A stretch of 46,493 nt of DNA from Alphaproteobacteria bacterium (GTDB lineage Bacteria; Pseudomonadota; Alphaproteobacteria; RS24), in contig JAQWZC010000134.1 in NCBI GenBank assembly GCA_029253645.1, positions 1 through 46,493 on the forward strand. Direction: 5' to 3'. A program made the translations under genes and the position numbers. The notes below the pieces were generated by a model. It had not been told where the DNA came from, made no database searches, and saw nothing but the letters and a program-made list of their open reading frames with translations. How positions within the stretch are numbered: the first letter of the stretch is position 1; each line of letters opens with the position of its first letter. Shown here piece by piece: positions 9,487 through 16,084 of the stretch.

Positions 9487-9899
9487 GGCGTCGCATCGCT
9501 TTTCAGTTCGGTTTTAAGCCTGATTTCGCCCACACCTGCCGCCGCCATAGCGCGGCGAAACGCCAATAATTGCTTGGCCGTGGCGCGGCGATCAGCAATC
9601 AGTTCAAGCGGCAAGCCTTGCGCGGCAATGCCTTTTTCAACCACCAAATCACTGACCTCGCTAAGCGTGACCGGCTTGATGTCGGAGAGATAAAACCCGT
9701 CATCTTGTTTCAGCCAAATGCTCAGCGCTGCGCCTTCATGTTCGGACTGCACCGTGCTGCGCGCCACTTCCAAACCCGAAGGATGATTGGTCGAGGGGCG
9801 ACCGGCAATCAGCACGAATAGGATTAATAAAAACACCACATTAATGAGCGGCAAAAGGTCGATGGATTTCATCTCGCGGCGGGTATTTTTCAACTGCAT
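9483..9899 (-). CDS. ExbD/TolR-like protein lacking the TM aspartate
   Basis: A 138-residue ExbD/TolR family protein: short cytoplasmic N-terminus, one membrane helix (about 15-33), and a periplasmic domain. The helix reads LLPLINVVFLLILFVLI. At the position where ExbD and TolR have the proton-carrying Asp (as in the neighbouring gene, LTPLIDMIFLL), this protein has Asn20. The codon is AAT, read directly from the sequence. In E. coli the corresponding Asp-to-Asn change in ExbD is inactivating, so this subunit probably cannot conduct protons itself. The start (9899-9897) is one base after the stop of the upstream ExbD gene; its own stop overlaps the VWA start. A longer reading up to 10013 would overlap the other ExbD gene and is rejected. 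Confidence 0.9.
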   Translation of the reverse strand: MQLKNTRREMKSIDLLPLINVVFLLILFVLIAGRPSTNHPSGLEVARSTVQSEHEGAALSIWLKQDDGFYLSDIKPVTLSEVSDLVVEKGIAAQGLPLELIADRRATAKQLLAFRRAMAAAGVGEIRLKTELKSDATP

Positions 9900-9900
9900 A

Positions 9901-10320
9901 TCAAAAATCCGCCAAATCAATATCAAACACATCGCGCTCCAGCGTGATGGATTGCGCGCCCGCGCCTTGCAGCGCATCCATAATATCCGTGACTTGCTGA
10001 ACATTGGCCGCACCGGCCGGCATCAGCACCATGATTTGCTCGTCATTTTGCGCCGTCAGCTTGGCCGTCTCGCGACGCAAAAAAGCCGTATCAATGGGCG
10101 CGCCATTCCAATTTAACGCGCCATTCGCGCCCAGCGTAATCACCACAGGCGGGGCCGCACTGGTGGCACCGCCCGTGCCGCGTGGCGGGGCCAAACGGCT
10201 TTGCCCATAAGTGACAAAATCCGAGCCGAGCAGAAAAAACAGCAGCAGCAGAAATATCATATCAATGAGTGGGGTCAGACCCATAAATCCGGCGCGGCGC
10301 GGGCGGCGAGCAAGTTGCAT
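9901..10320 (-). CDS. ExbD/TolR-like protein with intact TM aspartate
   Basis: A 139-residue ExbD/TolR family protein. The cytoplasmic N-terminus is very basic (RRPRRAG); the single helix (about 15-33) carries Asp20 in LTPLIDMIFLLLLFFLL, the residue that carries protons in ExbD, TolR and MotB. A periplasmic domain follows, with the VVITLGANGALNWNG strand pattern typical of the ExbD fold (YKuD-independent, about 58-135). It lies 11 bases downstream of the ExbB-like gene and one base upstream of the second ExbD-like gene. The two ExbD proteins share their membrane-segment pattern but have clearly diverged elsewhere, so they look like an ancient paralogous pair that may form a heterodimer inside the ExbB ring. 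Confidence 0.93.
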   Translation of the reverse strand: MQLARRPRRAGFMGLTPLIDMIFLLLLFFLLGSDFVTYGQSRLAPPRGTGGATSAAPPVVITLGANGALNWNGAPIDTAFLRRETAKLTAQNDEQIMVLMPAGAANVQQVTDIMDALQGAGAQSITLERDVFDIDLADF

Positions 10321-10331
10321 GAAGCCGCTCC

Positions 10332-11099
10332 CTAACCTTGCGCCTTTGTCTCGGCGCGCACCAATATTTCGGTCAGCGCGTCTTCCACCATATCGCGCAC
10401 GCCATCAACCGCATTATTGAAAATGGCGGCCAATATGGAAAACGGCAAGGCCACGCCCAGACCGAAAGCCGTGGTTAACAGCGCCTCCCAAATGCCCGAG
10501 GCCAGCAGCGCCGTATCCGCCCCACCTATGCCCTGGCCGACGCCTTGAAAAGCGACAATCATGCCCAACACTGTGCCCAATAAGCCGAAGAGCGGCGCCG
10601 AGGCGGCAATCAATTCAAGCACCCAAATTTGGCGTGATAAATGGCGCACCAAAAATTGCGCGCGGCGGGTCAATTCCTCGCGCAGCACGGCGGCGGATAA
10701 TCTATCGCCACTGCTTTGGCTGAGCGCAAAAGCAATGAGCGGGGCCGCCGGATGCACCAGCGCATCAAGGCGCGCCGCCAATCCGTTTATATTGCCACGG
10801 CGCATATCGGACAGCGCCTCTTCAAAACCTTGCGGGCGAAAAATATCCATGCGGTAAAATTCATAAAGTTTAATCGCCGCAATCGGCACGCCGACGGCCG
10901 AGAGCAGCGCAATCATCCAAGTCACCGCGCCGCCTTTGGAAAACACCAAAGACCAAAAACCGGGTGCGGCGGTTTCTTGCGCGCTCTGCTGAGCGGGCTG
11001 GGCGAGCGCCGGAAATAACGACGCATCCATCAGCGCTGCCGATAGCGATACGCCAAGGGTCACAAACACAAAAACCGGAATGAAAAACCGACGGGTCAT
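10332..11099 (-). CDS. MotA/TolQ/ExbB family proton channel protein
   Basis: A 255-residue inner-membrane channel subunit (from the ATG at 11099). Residues 1-35 look like a cleavable signal peptide or an extra helix; then helices at about 58-80, 160-185 and 197-228. The hallmark region reads ELIAASAPLFGLLGTVLGM (Thr175) followed by SGIWEALLTTAFGLGVALP (Glu205, Thr209/Thr210), matching the conserved Glu and Thr residues of ExbB/TolQ. It is the first gene of the operon ExbB-ExbD-ExbD(Asn)-VWA-secreted helical protein. Two in-frame ATGs (11111 and 11099) each have the same GGAGG ribosome site because a 12-base unit is duplicated there; 11099 gives the cleaner signal-like start. A start at 11144 is less likely. 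It forms the PMF-driven ring for the operon, by inference. Confidence 0.93.
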   Translation of the reverse strand: MTRRFFIPVFVFVTLGVSLSAALMDASLFPALAQPAQQSAQETAAPGFWSLVFSKGGAVTWMIALLSAVGVPIAAIKLYEFYRMDIFRPQGFEEALSDMRRGNINGLAARLDALVHPAAPLIAFALSQSSGDRLSAAVLREELTRRAQFLVRHLSRQIWVLELIAASAPLFGLLGTVLGMIVAFQGVGQGIGGADTALLASGIWEALLTTAFGLGVALPFSILAAIFNNAVDGVRDMVEDALTEILVRAETKAQG

Positions 11100-11121
11100 A
11101 GATACCTCCATAGATACCTCC
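11098..11121 (-). repeat. Tandem duplication of ribosome site and start codon
   Basis: On the minus strand the 12-base unit GGAGGTATCTAT occurs twice head to tail, immediately followed by G. This produces two identical Shine-Dalgarno plus ATG modules in the same frame (ATG at 11111 and at 11099) in front of the ExbB-like gene. The first module would add only Met-Glu-Val-Ser. Two initiation sites may raise translation of the first gene of the operon. Confidence 0.9.
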
Positions 11122-11243
11122 AATGAATGCCTTAATGCGGGCAACGCCTATTTAAATGTCACGCACAAAAATGCCGCGTCCACAAATGCCGCGCCCAGAA
11201 ATACTTGAAGCTTGGCAAGAAAAGATAGCTTACCCAAAAGCAA

Positions 11244-11275
11244 AAGCACTGCCAGCGAAAACCGGCAGTGCTTTG
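11244..11275 (-). terminator. Intrinsic terminator after the acyl-CoA dehydrogenase gene
   Basis: A perfect 11-base-pair stem (AAAGCACTGCC with GGCAGTGCTTT) and a 10-base loop lie 32 bases past the stop of the 11307-12455 gene. On the minus strand the stem is followed by TTTTGCTTTTGGG, a broken U-tract. The plus strand also has a short T-run after the stem, but no gene converges from that side. It isolates the ExbBD-VWA operon from upstream transcription. Confidence 0.8.
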
Positions 11276-11306
11276 ATTTTTATCCGTCGCTTATAAGACG
11301 GGCAAT

Positions 11307-12455
11307 TTACAGCGCGCGCGCCACCAGCATGCGCATAATCTCATTCGAGCCGCCATAAATGCGCTGCACGCGACTATCCGTGTACATGCGGCTAATCGGA
11401 TATTCATCCATATAACCCCAGCCGCCGAATAATTGCAGGCATGTATCAATCACTTCATTCTCGCGTTCGGTGCACCAAAATTTGGCCGCCGCCGCCGTAT
11501 TGGCATCCAATGTGCCATCCATTAATTGCTGGGTCAGCTGGTCAACCATGGCGCGCGCGGCCATCCAATCGGCTTTACATTCGGCCAATTTAAATTGCGT
11601 ATTTTGATAATCAAAAATCGCATTGCCGAATGTTTTGCGCTCACGCGTATAATCGACCGTCAATTCAATGGCGCGCTCTATCGCCGCCACCGCACCATTG
11701 GCAATCACCAAACGCTCGGCCGGCAATTGCTGCATAAGCTGATAAAAGCCTTGGCCTTCTTCGCCGCCCAGCACATTCTCAGCCGGCACTTTTACCTCGT
11801 CAAAAAACAATTCCGATGTATCCGCCGCATGTTGGCCCATTTTGTCGAGATTGCGCCCACGGGCAAAACCGTCACCATCGGCTTCGACAATGACCAGCGA
11901 AATGCCTTTCGCGCCTTGATCGGGGTCGGTTTTGGCCACCACCAGCACAACATCGCAATGCTGGCCATTGGTGATGAAGGTTTTGGAGCCGTTAACGACA
12001 TATTGATTGCCGTCTTTAAACGCGGTGGTTTTAACCGATTGCAAATCCGAACCGGTGCCCGGCTCAGTCATCGCAATGGCGCAAACCATTTCGCCGCTGG
12101 CCATTTTCGGCAAATATTTTTTCTTCTGCTCTTCCGTGCCATAGGCCAGAAAATAATGCGAGCAGATTAATGAATGCACGGACTGGCCCCAACCGCCAAT
12201 GCCGAGACGGGTTTGTTCCTCGGTCAAAATCGCTTCATGGCGATAATCACCGCCGCCGCCGCCATATTCTTCCGGAATGGAGGTCAGCAAGAGACCCGCC
12301 TCACCGGCTTTATTCCAAGCCTCGCGGTCAATCATGCCTTGGTCGTGCCATTTATCGGCCAAGGGCACAAATTCGGCCTGCATGAATTTGCTGGCGGCAT
12401 CTTTAAAAATGCTCAAATCTTCGGTCATCCACGGGGATGTATAATTTCCTAGCAT
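11307..12455 (-). CDS. Acyl-CoA dehydrogenase, long-chain type
   Basis: A 382-residue flavoprotein for the first step of beta-oxidation. Seen motifs: CAIAMTEPGTGSDLQSVKTTA (FAD/substrate loop), NGSKTFITNG, DYTRERKTFG, QLFGGWGYMDEYPI and the C-terminal RIYGGSNEIMRMLVAR. At the position of the medium-chain catalytic Glu (IYEGT) this protein has Gly. Instead Glu247 (LPAERLVIA) aligns with the catalytic base of long-chain and isovaleryl-CoA dehydrogenases, and the C-terminus matches mammalian LCAD well. It therefore likely belongs to the LCAD/IVD branch; the exact chain length is not settled. It is followed by an intrinsic terminator and is probably a single-gene unit, with a second acyl-CoA-dehydrogenase-fold gene 95 bases upstream on the same strand. 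Confidence 0.92.
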   Translation of the reverse strand: MLGNYTSPWMTEDLSIFKDAASKFMQAEFVPLADKWHDQGMIDREAWNKAGEAGLLLTSIPEEYGGGGGDYRHEAILTEEQTRLGIGGWGQSVHSLICSHYFLAYGTEEQKKKYLPKMASGEMVCAIAMTEPGTGSDLQSVKTTAFKDGNQYVVNGSKTFITNGQHCDVVLVVAKTDPDQGAKGISLVIVEADGDGFARGRNLDKMGQHAADTSELFFDEVKVPAENVLGGEEGQGFYQLMQQLPAERLVIANGAVAAIERAIELTVDYTRERKTFGNAIFDYQNTQFKLAECKADWMAARAMVDQLTQQLMDGTLDANTAAAAKFWCTERENEVIDTCLQLFGGWGYMDEYPISRMYTDSRVQRIYGGSNEIMRMLVARAL

Positions 12456-12550
12456 TGTCTTCTCCCAAGCTTTCGCGTTTCAGCCTAATCAGGCGACGCG
12501 TCGGGCGCAAGTCATGCGCTTGCGACAATCTGCCCGCACAGGCGCGTCAA

Positions 12551-13705
12551 TTATAATTGCATGCCCGGATGATAGCCGCCCAATAAAACCCGACCGGTCA
12601 TTTCATAAGTCGCCGCATTGGTAATCATATGCTGGGTCATGGTTTGCGCATCGCGCAAGCGGCGCTGTATGGCGCTGTCTTTATAAACCGATGTGCCACC
12701 GGCAATATCATGCACCTGCCGCACGGTCTCGGCGCAGCTGCGCACGGCATGGGTGGCGGCCAGGCGCAAATCGGCTTTGATGGCGGGCGTCACCGCGCCG
12801 TCTTGGGCGGCCTGCCAGCTATCGCCAATGGCTTTGTCGAACAAGGCTTGGGCGGCGCGCCATTCGGCTTCGGCCTGCGCCACAGCGGATTGAACGCCGC
12901 TGCGCTCGGCCAAGATGCGCCCATGACCTTGGGCTTTTTTCGCCGTGGCCAGTGCCACCACCTCATCCAAAGCGGCCCGGGCATTGCCCAAAGCCACCGC
13001 CGCAACACCGGCCGCCAAAAGCGCGAAATAAGGCATATGATAAAGCGCGCCCTCAGCCCAAGGCGTGTCCGTCGCAATCGAATAGCTATGCGCCACCGGC
13101 ACACGCACATTATCCAATTCAACATCACCCGATGAGGTGCCGCATAGGCCCATTGTGTGCCATGTATCGTGAAAAATAACCTTGTCGCGCGGCACCATAA
13201 GCAGGCGAATTTTATCGCCCGATGGCGCGTCATCCTCATGCGCTAACGCCATGCACCCCAAGCCGATATAATCGGCATTGGCCGAGCCAGAGGCCCAGGC
13301 CCAGCGTCCCGACACAATATAATCCGTGCCATCAGGCGCCATAATGGCGCGCCCATTCGGGGCAAAAATACCGCAAGTAATGCGCTCTTTGGCGGCAAAC
13401 ATATCGCCGCCAATATCCGCCGGAATATAGGCCGCGCCCATGGCCGCGGTTGCGCCAATCATCGATACCCATGCGCTGGCCGCATCATGGCGCGCCAAAT
13501 AGGTCAGCCGCGCCATCGCATCGGGCGGCGGCAATTCTTGTCCGCCCAAGGCTTTGGGCACAAACATGTCAAAAAAACCGGCCGCTGCCAAAGCCCGTGC
13601 CAATTCAACGGATAATTGACGCGCCTGCTCCGTCGCATCGCTTTGCGCCGCTGCGCGCGCGCAAACCGCTTCAATATCTGCATTGATGACGCGATGCATA
13701 TTCAT
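12551..13705 (-). CDS. Acyl-CoA dehydrogenase-fold flavin monooxygenase (HsaA/HpaB-like)
   Basis: A 384-residue protein of the acyl-CoA dehydrogenase fold. The segment VSGRWAWASGSANADYIGLG (around 130-150) and the C-terminal AGGTSVYKDSAIQRRLRDAQTMTQH resemble group D two-component flavin monooxygenases (HsaA, DszC types) rather than dehydrogenases; no catalytic Glu of either dehydrogenase class is apparent. Such enzymes hydroxylate aromatic or other substrates with reduced flavin supplied by a separate reductase. No flavin reductase lies next to it in this window, so the substrate and partner are unknown. Met1 and Met3 are both possible starts. It is separated by 95 bases from the downstream LCAD-like gene and by 85 bases from xthA. 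Confidence 0.8.
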   Translation of the reverse strand: MNMHRVINADIEAVCARAAAQSDATEQARQLSVELARALAAAGFFDMFVPKALGGQELPPPDAMARLTYLARHDAASAWVSMIGATAAMGAAYIPADIGGDMFAAKERITCGIFAPNGRAIMAPDGTDYIVSGRWAWASGSANADYIGLGCMALAHEDDAPSGDKIRLLMVPRDKVIFHDTWHTMGLCGTSSGDVELDNVRVPVAHSYSIATDTPWAEGALYHMPYFALLAAGVAAVALGNARAALDEVVALATAKKAQGHGRILAERSGVQSAVAQAEAEWRAAQALFDKAIGDSWQAAQDGAVTPAIKADLRLAATHAVRSCAETVRQVHDIAGGTSVYKDSAIQRRLRDAQTMTQHMITNAATYEMTGRVLLGGYHPGMQL

Positions 13706-13790
13706 CTCATGACCCCCAGCAGTCCTTTGGTTGTCGCATGAGTTTGCGGCAAGTGCAGCGCAAAATCAAATGAGGAATCAATCCTTAATA

Positions 13791-14597
13791 TCAATCCTTA
13801 AGGTCTATCCAGAGCGGCGCATGGTCTGAGGGCCGTTCCCAACCGCGCGCGGCGCGCTCCACGCCATAATCCGTCACGCCATCGGATAAATCAGGCGTCA
13901 CCCAAATATGGTCCAAACGCCGCCCGCGATCCGACGCCGCCCAATCGCGCGCCCGATAGGACCACCAGCTATACAGCTTCTCTTCGGGCGGCACAAAACG
14001 CCGCGCCACATCATCCCAATCGGCGGCTTTTTGCACTTTCGCCAATTCGGCAATCTCAATTGCGGTATGGCTGACGACATTTTTAAGCTGTTTGGAGGAC
14101 CATACATCATGCTCACCCGGCGCGATATTCAAATCCCCCAACATGACCTGACCAGCCGCTTTTCCGGCTTTTTTCAGCTTTTTAAAAATTGTTTGCATCT
14201 CTTTTAGAAAAGCCAGCTTATGGGCAAATTTCTCATTCACCTCCGGGTCCGGCTCATCGCCACCGGCGGGCACATAAAAATTATGCACCGTCACCGGCTT
14301 GCGGCCCGGCTTGACGGTGACGGCAATATGGCGGCCATCGCCTTTTTTGCAATAATCAACAATATGGCTGTCGATAATCTCATGCTTGGAGAGCGTCGCC
14401 ACGCCGTGATAGCCCTTAATGCCGTTTTTGGCGATATGGCTGAACCCCGCCTTGGCAAACGCTTTTTCGGGAAATTGATCATTCGGGCATTTGGTTTCCT
14501 GCAAACAAACAATATCCGGGTCGAGCTTTTTCATCAGCTTTAACACCAATGGCTCACGCAATCGCACCGAGTTTATATTCCATGACACTATCCGCAT
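13791..14597 (-). CDS. xthA: Exodeoxyribonuclease III
   Basis: A 268-residue AP endonuclease/3'-exonuclease of base excision repair. The motifs follow the exonuclease III family: RIVSWNINSVR at the N-terminus, DIVCLQETK with metal-binding Glu34, GDLNIAPGEHDVW (catalytic Asp and Asn), RLDHIWVTPDL, and the C-terminal SDHAPLWIDL with the Asp-His pair. The length equals that of E. coli XthA (268). It is at the end of the leftward run dapC-ftsK-lolA-acidic protein-xthA, 57 bases after the acidic protein's stop, so it may be co-transcribed with them. Confidence 0.95.
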   Translation of the reverse strand: MRIVSWNINSVRLREPLVLKLMKKLDPDIVCLQETKCPNDQFPEKAFAKAGFSHIAKNGIKGYHGVATLSKHEIIDSHIVDYCKKGDGRHIAVTVKPGRKPVTVHNFYVPAGGDEPDPEVNEKFAHKLAFLKEMQTIFKKLKKAGKAAGQVMLGDLNIAPGEHDVWSSKQLKNVVSHTAIEIAELAKVQKAADWDDVARRFVPPEEKLYSWWSYRARDWAASDRGRRLDHIWVTPDLSDGVTDYGVERAARGWERPSDHAPLWIDLKD

Positions 14598-14654
14598 TGG
14601 CTTCCGCCCTTCTTTTGAAAATCGACCCTGATGAAGGTTCTGTTAGCTGATTGA

Positions 14655-15362
14655 TTAGAATAAATTAAGGCTGCGCCCGCTCAGCGCCAAGGGCCAGCGC
14701 CCCAGCTCAAAAAGCCTGTAACGCAGCAAAAGCGGGTGCTCGAGGGCTTCCTCACCGGCAGCTTGGTCATCTTGCTCGGCCATTTCCAAGGCCGCCGCCG
14801 CCAACGCCAAAGCCCCGCCAAAGGCCGCCTGTTGCGCCGCGCCTACGGCCAAATCGCGTATCGCATCGGGCGGCTCATCGGCCATCATCAATGCCTCATC
14901 GGCCATTTCAGCCAAAGGTTCGGCCAAAGCCGCAGATAAATGCGCCAACATCACACTGAGGCCTTCTTCTGAAACCCCCATTAACACACGGTCGGTCAGG
15001 GCGGCGCGCAATTGTTCCTCGGCCTCCCAAGCCTCGGAATTTAAGTCACCGCTTTCCGCCGCATCCAGCGCATCATCCCAATTCATCACCGGCAACGGCT
15101 CAGCATCGGGAAAGCCCAGCGCGTCCAAATAAAGCCGCGCCAAAGTCTCGGTCTCGCCGTCAATCGGCTCGCCCAATTCAGCAAACCAACGCGCCCGTGC
15201 GGCGCGTTCGGTAAATTCGCGCACGGCTGAGAGCAGCGGAATTTCCGCCTCCAAAGCGAGCAAGGTCTCGGCACTGGCCGCCCAATCTTGCGCATCATCG
15301 CCATTATCGGGCGCTTCGGGGTCTATCGGGGTGATGGGATTATGGGGGGTTATCGGCATCAT
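14655..15362 (-). CDS. Acidic protein of unknown function downstream of lolA
   Basis: A 235-residue, strongly acidic protein with long Ala/Leu/Glu stretches, predicted mainly helical; I do not recognise a domain. The N-terminus is Pro-rich (MMPITPHNPITPIDPEAP) without a signal peptide or membrane helix, so it is probably cytoplasmic. The C-terminal half (about 150-215) consists of Ala-rich helices, ending in HPLLLRYRLFELGRWPLALSGRSL, which is the only basic stretch. The ATG lies five bases past the lolA stop, so it is translationally linked to lolA; Met2 is an equally good start. It could be an accessory to the ftsK-lolA region, but nothing in the sequence proves a role. Confidence 0.75.
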   Translation of the reverse strand: MMPITPHNPITPIDPEAPDNGDDAQDWAASAETLLALEAEIPLLSAVREFTERAARARWFAELGEPIDGETETLARLYLDALGFPDAEPLPVMNWDDALDAAESGDLNSEAWEAEEQLRAALTDRVLMGVSEEGLSVMLAHLSAALAEPLAEMADEALMMADEPPDAIRDLAVGAAQQAAFGGALALAAAALEMAEQDDQAAGEEALEHPLLLRYRLFELGRWPLALSGRSLNLF

Positions 15363-15367
15363 AATGC

Positions 15368-16036
15368 TTAATAATCATCCTCTTCATTTTCGATAATATC
15401 GAAAGAGTTACGCGGCAAGCTGTCATGGGTGATGATTTCAGACAGCCGCACCATTGTCACCAGATTTTGCACATCCGTCAGCTGCCAAGCATAAAGCCGG
15501 TCGCCCGTGCGGGTAAAAAACAGCTGGGCTTGGCCGGGCAATTCCGCGCTCGGATCGGTTAGGGTGATGGAATAATTATCATCGCGCAGGGTGAAATCAC
15601 GCACCATATCGGCGCGAATGCCGTCATTTATGGCTTGGCGCAAAACCGCCAAAGGCGTCAACGCCACGGGAAACCAATTCGCCTCCGCGCCCGCGGTTTC
15701 TTGCACGGCGACAAATTTACCCTTCACCGTGACAATGCTTTCGCCGCCAACATCATAAGCAAAGCGCAGACGGTTCGGCCAATCAATGGCATAGCTGCCA
15801 GCCGCATGCGCGCCATTGGGCAGCTTTTGCTGAAACCGACCGCTTAAGGGCGGCATGGCTTTTAAGGATTGATTGATGCGCGCCAACCAGGCTTTATCGG
15901 GCGCTGCGGCCAAGTCAATTGCCAAAGCCCCTCTTATGGCCATTGCATTAAAGGCCAACACATAAAGAGCCAAGACGCCGATAAGCGCCATTATGGGTGC
16001 ATGGCGGGCGGGTTTTTTATTGCTGTTCTTGGTCAT
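15368..16036 (-). CDS. lolA: Outer-membrane lipoprotein carrier protein LolA
   Basis: A 222-residue periplasmic chaperone that carries lipoproteins from the LolCDE complex to the outer membrane. A basic N-terminus (KNSNKKPARHA) and hydrophobic segment (about 14-38) form the signal peptide. The mature protein has the LolA pattern: LNQSL-like INQSLKAMPPLSGRFQQ, GSYAIDWPNRLRFAYD and later FVAVQETAG, followed by beta strands (YSITLTDPS, AQLFFTRTGDRLYAWQLTDVQN). It follows ftsK by 48 bases, in the gene order commonly seen in alphaproteobacteria. Confidence 0.9.
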   Translation of the reverse strand: MTKNSNKKPARHAPIMALIGVLALYVLAFNAMAIRGALAIDLAAAPDKAWLARINQSLKAMPPLSGRFQQKLPNGAHAAGSYAIDWPNRLRFAYDVGGESIVTVKGKFVAVQETAGAEANWFPVALTPLAVLRQAINDGIRADMVRDFTLRDDNYSITLTDPSAELPGQAQLFFTRTGDRLYAWQLTDVQNLVTMVRLSEIITHDSLPRNSFDIIENEEDDY

Positions 16037-16084
16037 CGCAGCCCCCTTTGAGCTTGAATTTTCAGGCCTTATTTTAGCTTAGGC

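Noticed and set aside
6020-11099. Zorya-type defence system (MotA/MotB-like genes)
   Set aside because: There is no OmpA-like ZorB domain, no helicase and no nuclease; the ExbD-VWA composition is different.
6020-11099. Classical Tol-Pal operon
   Set aside because: No TolA, TolB, Pal or CpoB gene is present, and two ExbD-like genes replace the single TolR.
11526-12170. 214-residue open frame antisense to the acyl-CoA dehydrogenase
   Set aside because: The opposite strand encodes a full-length conserved enzyme; no independent support exists.
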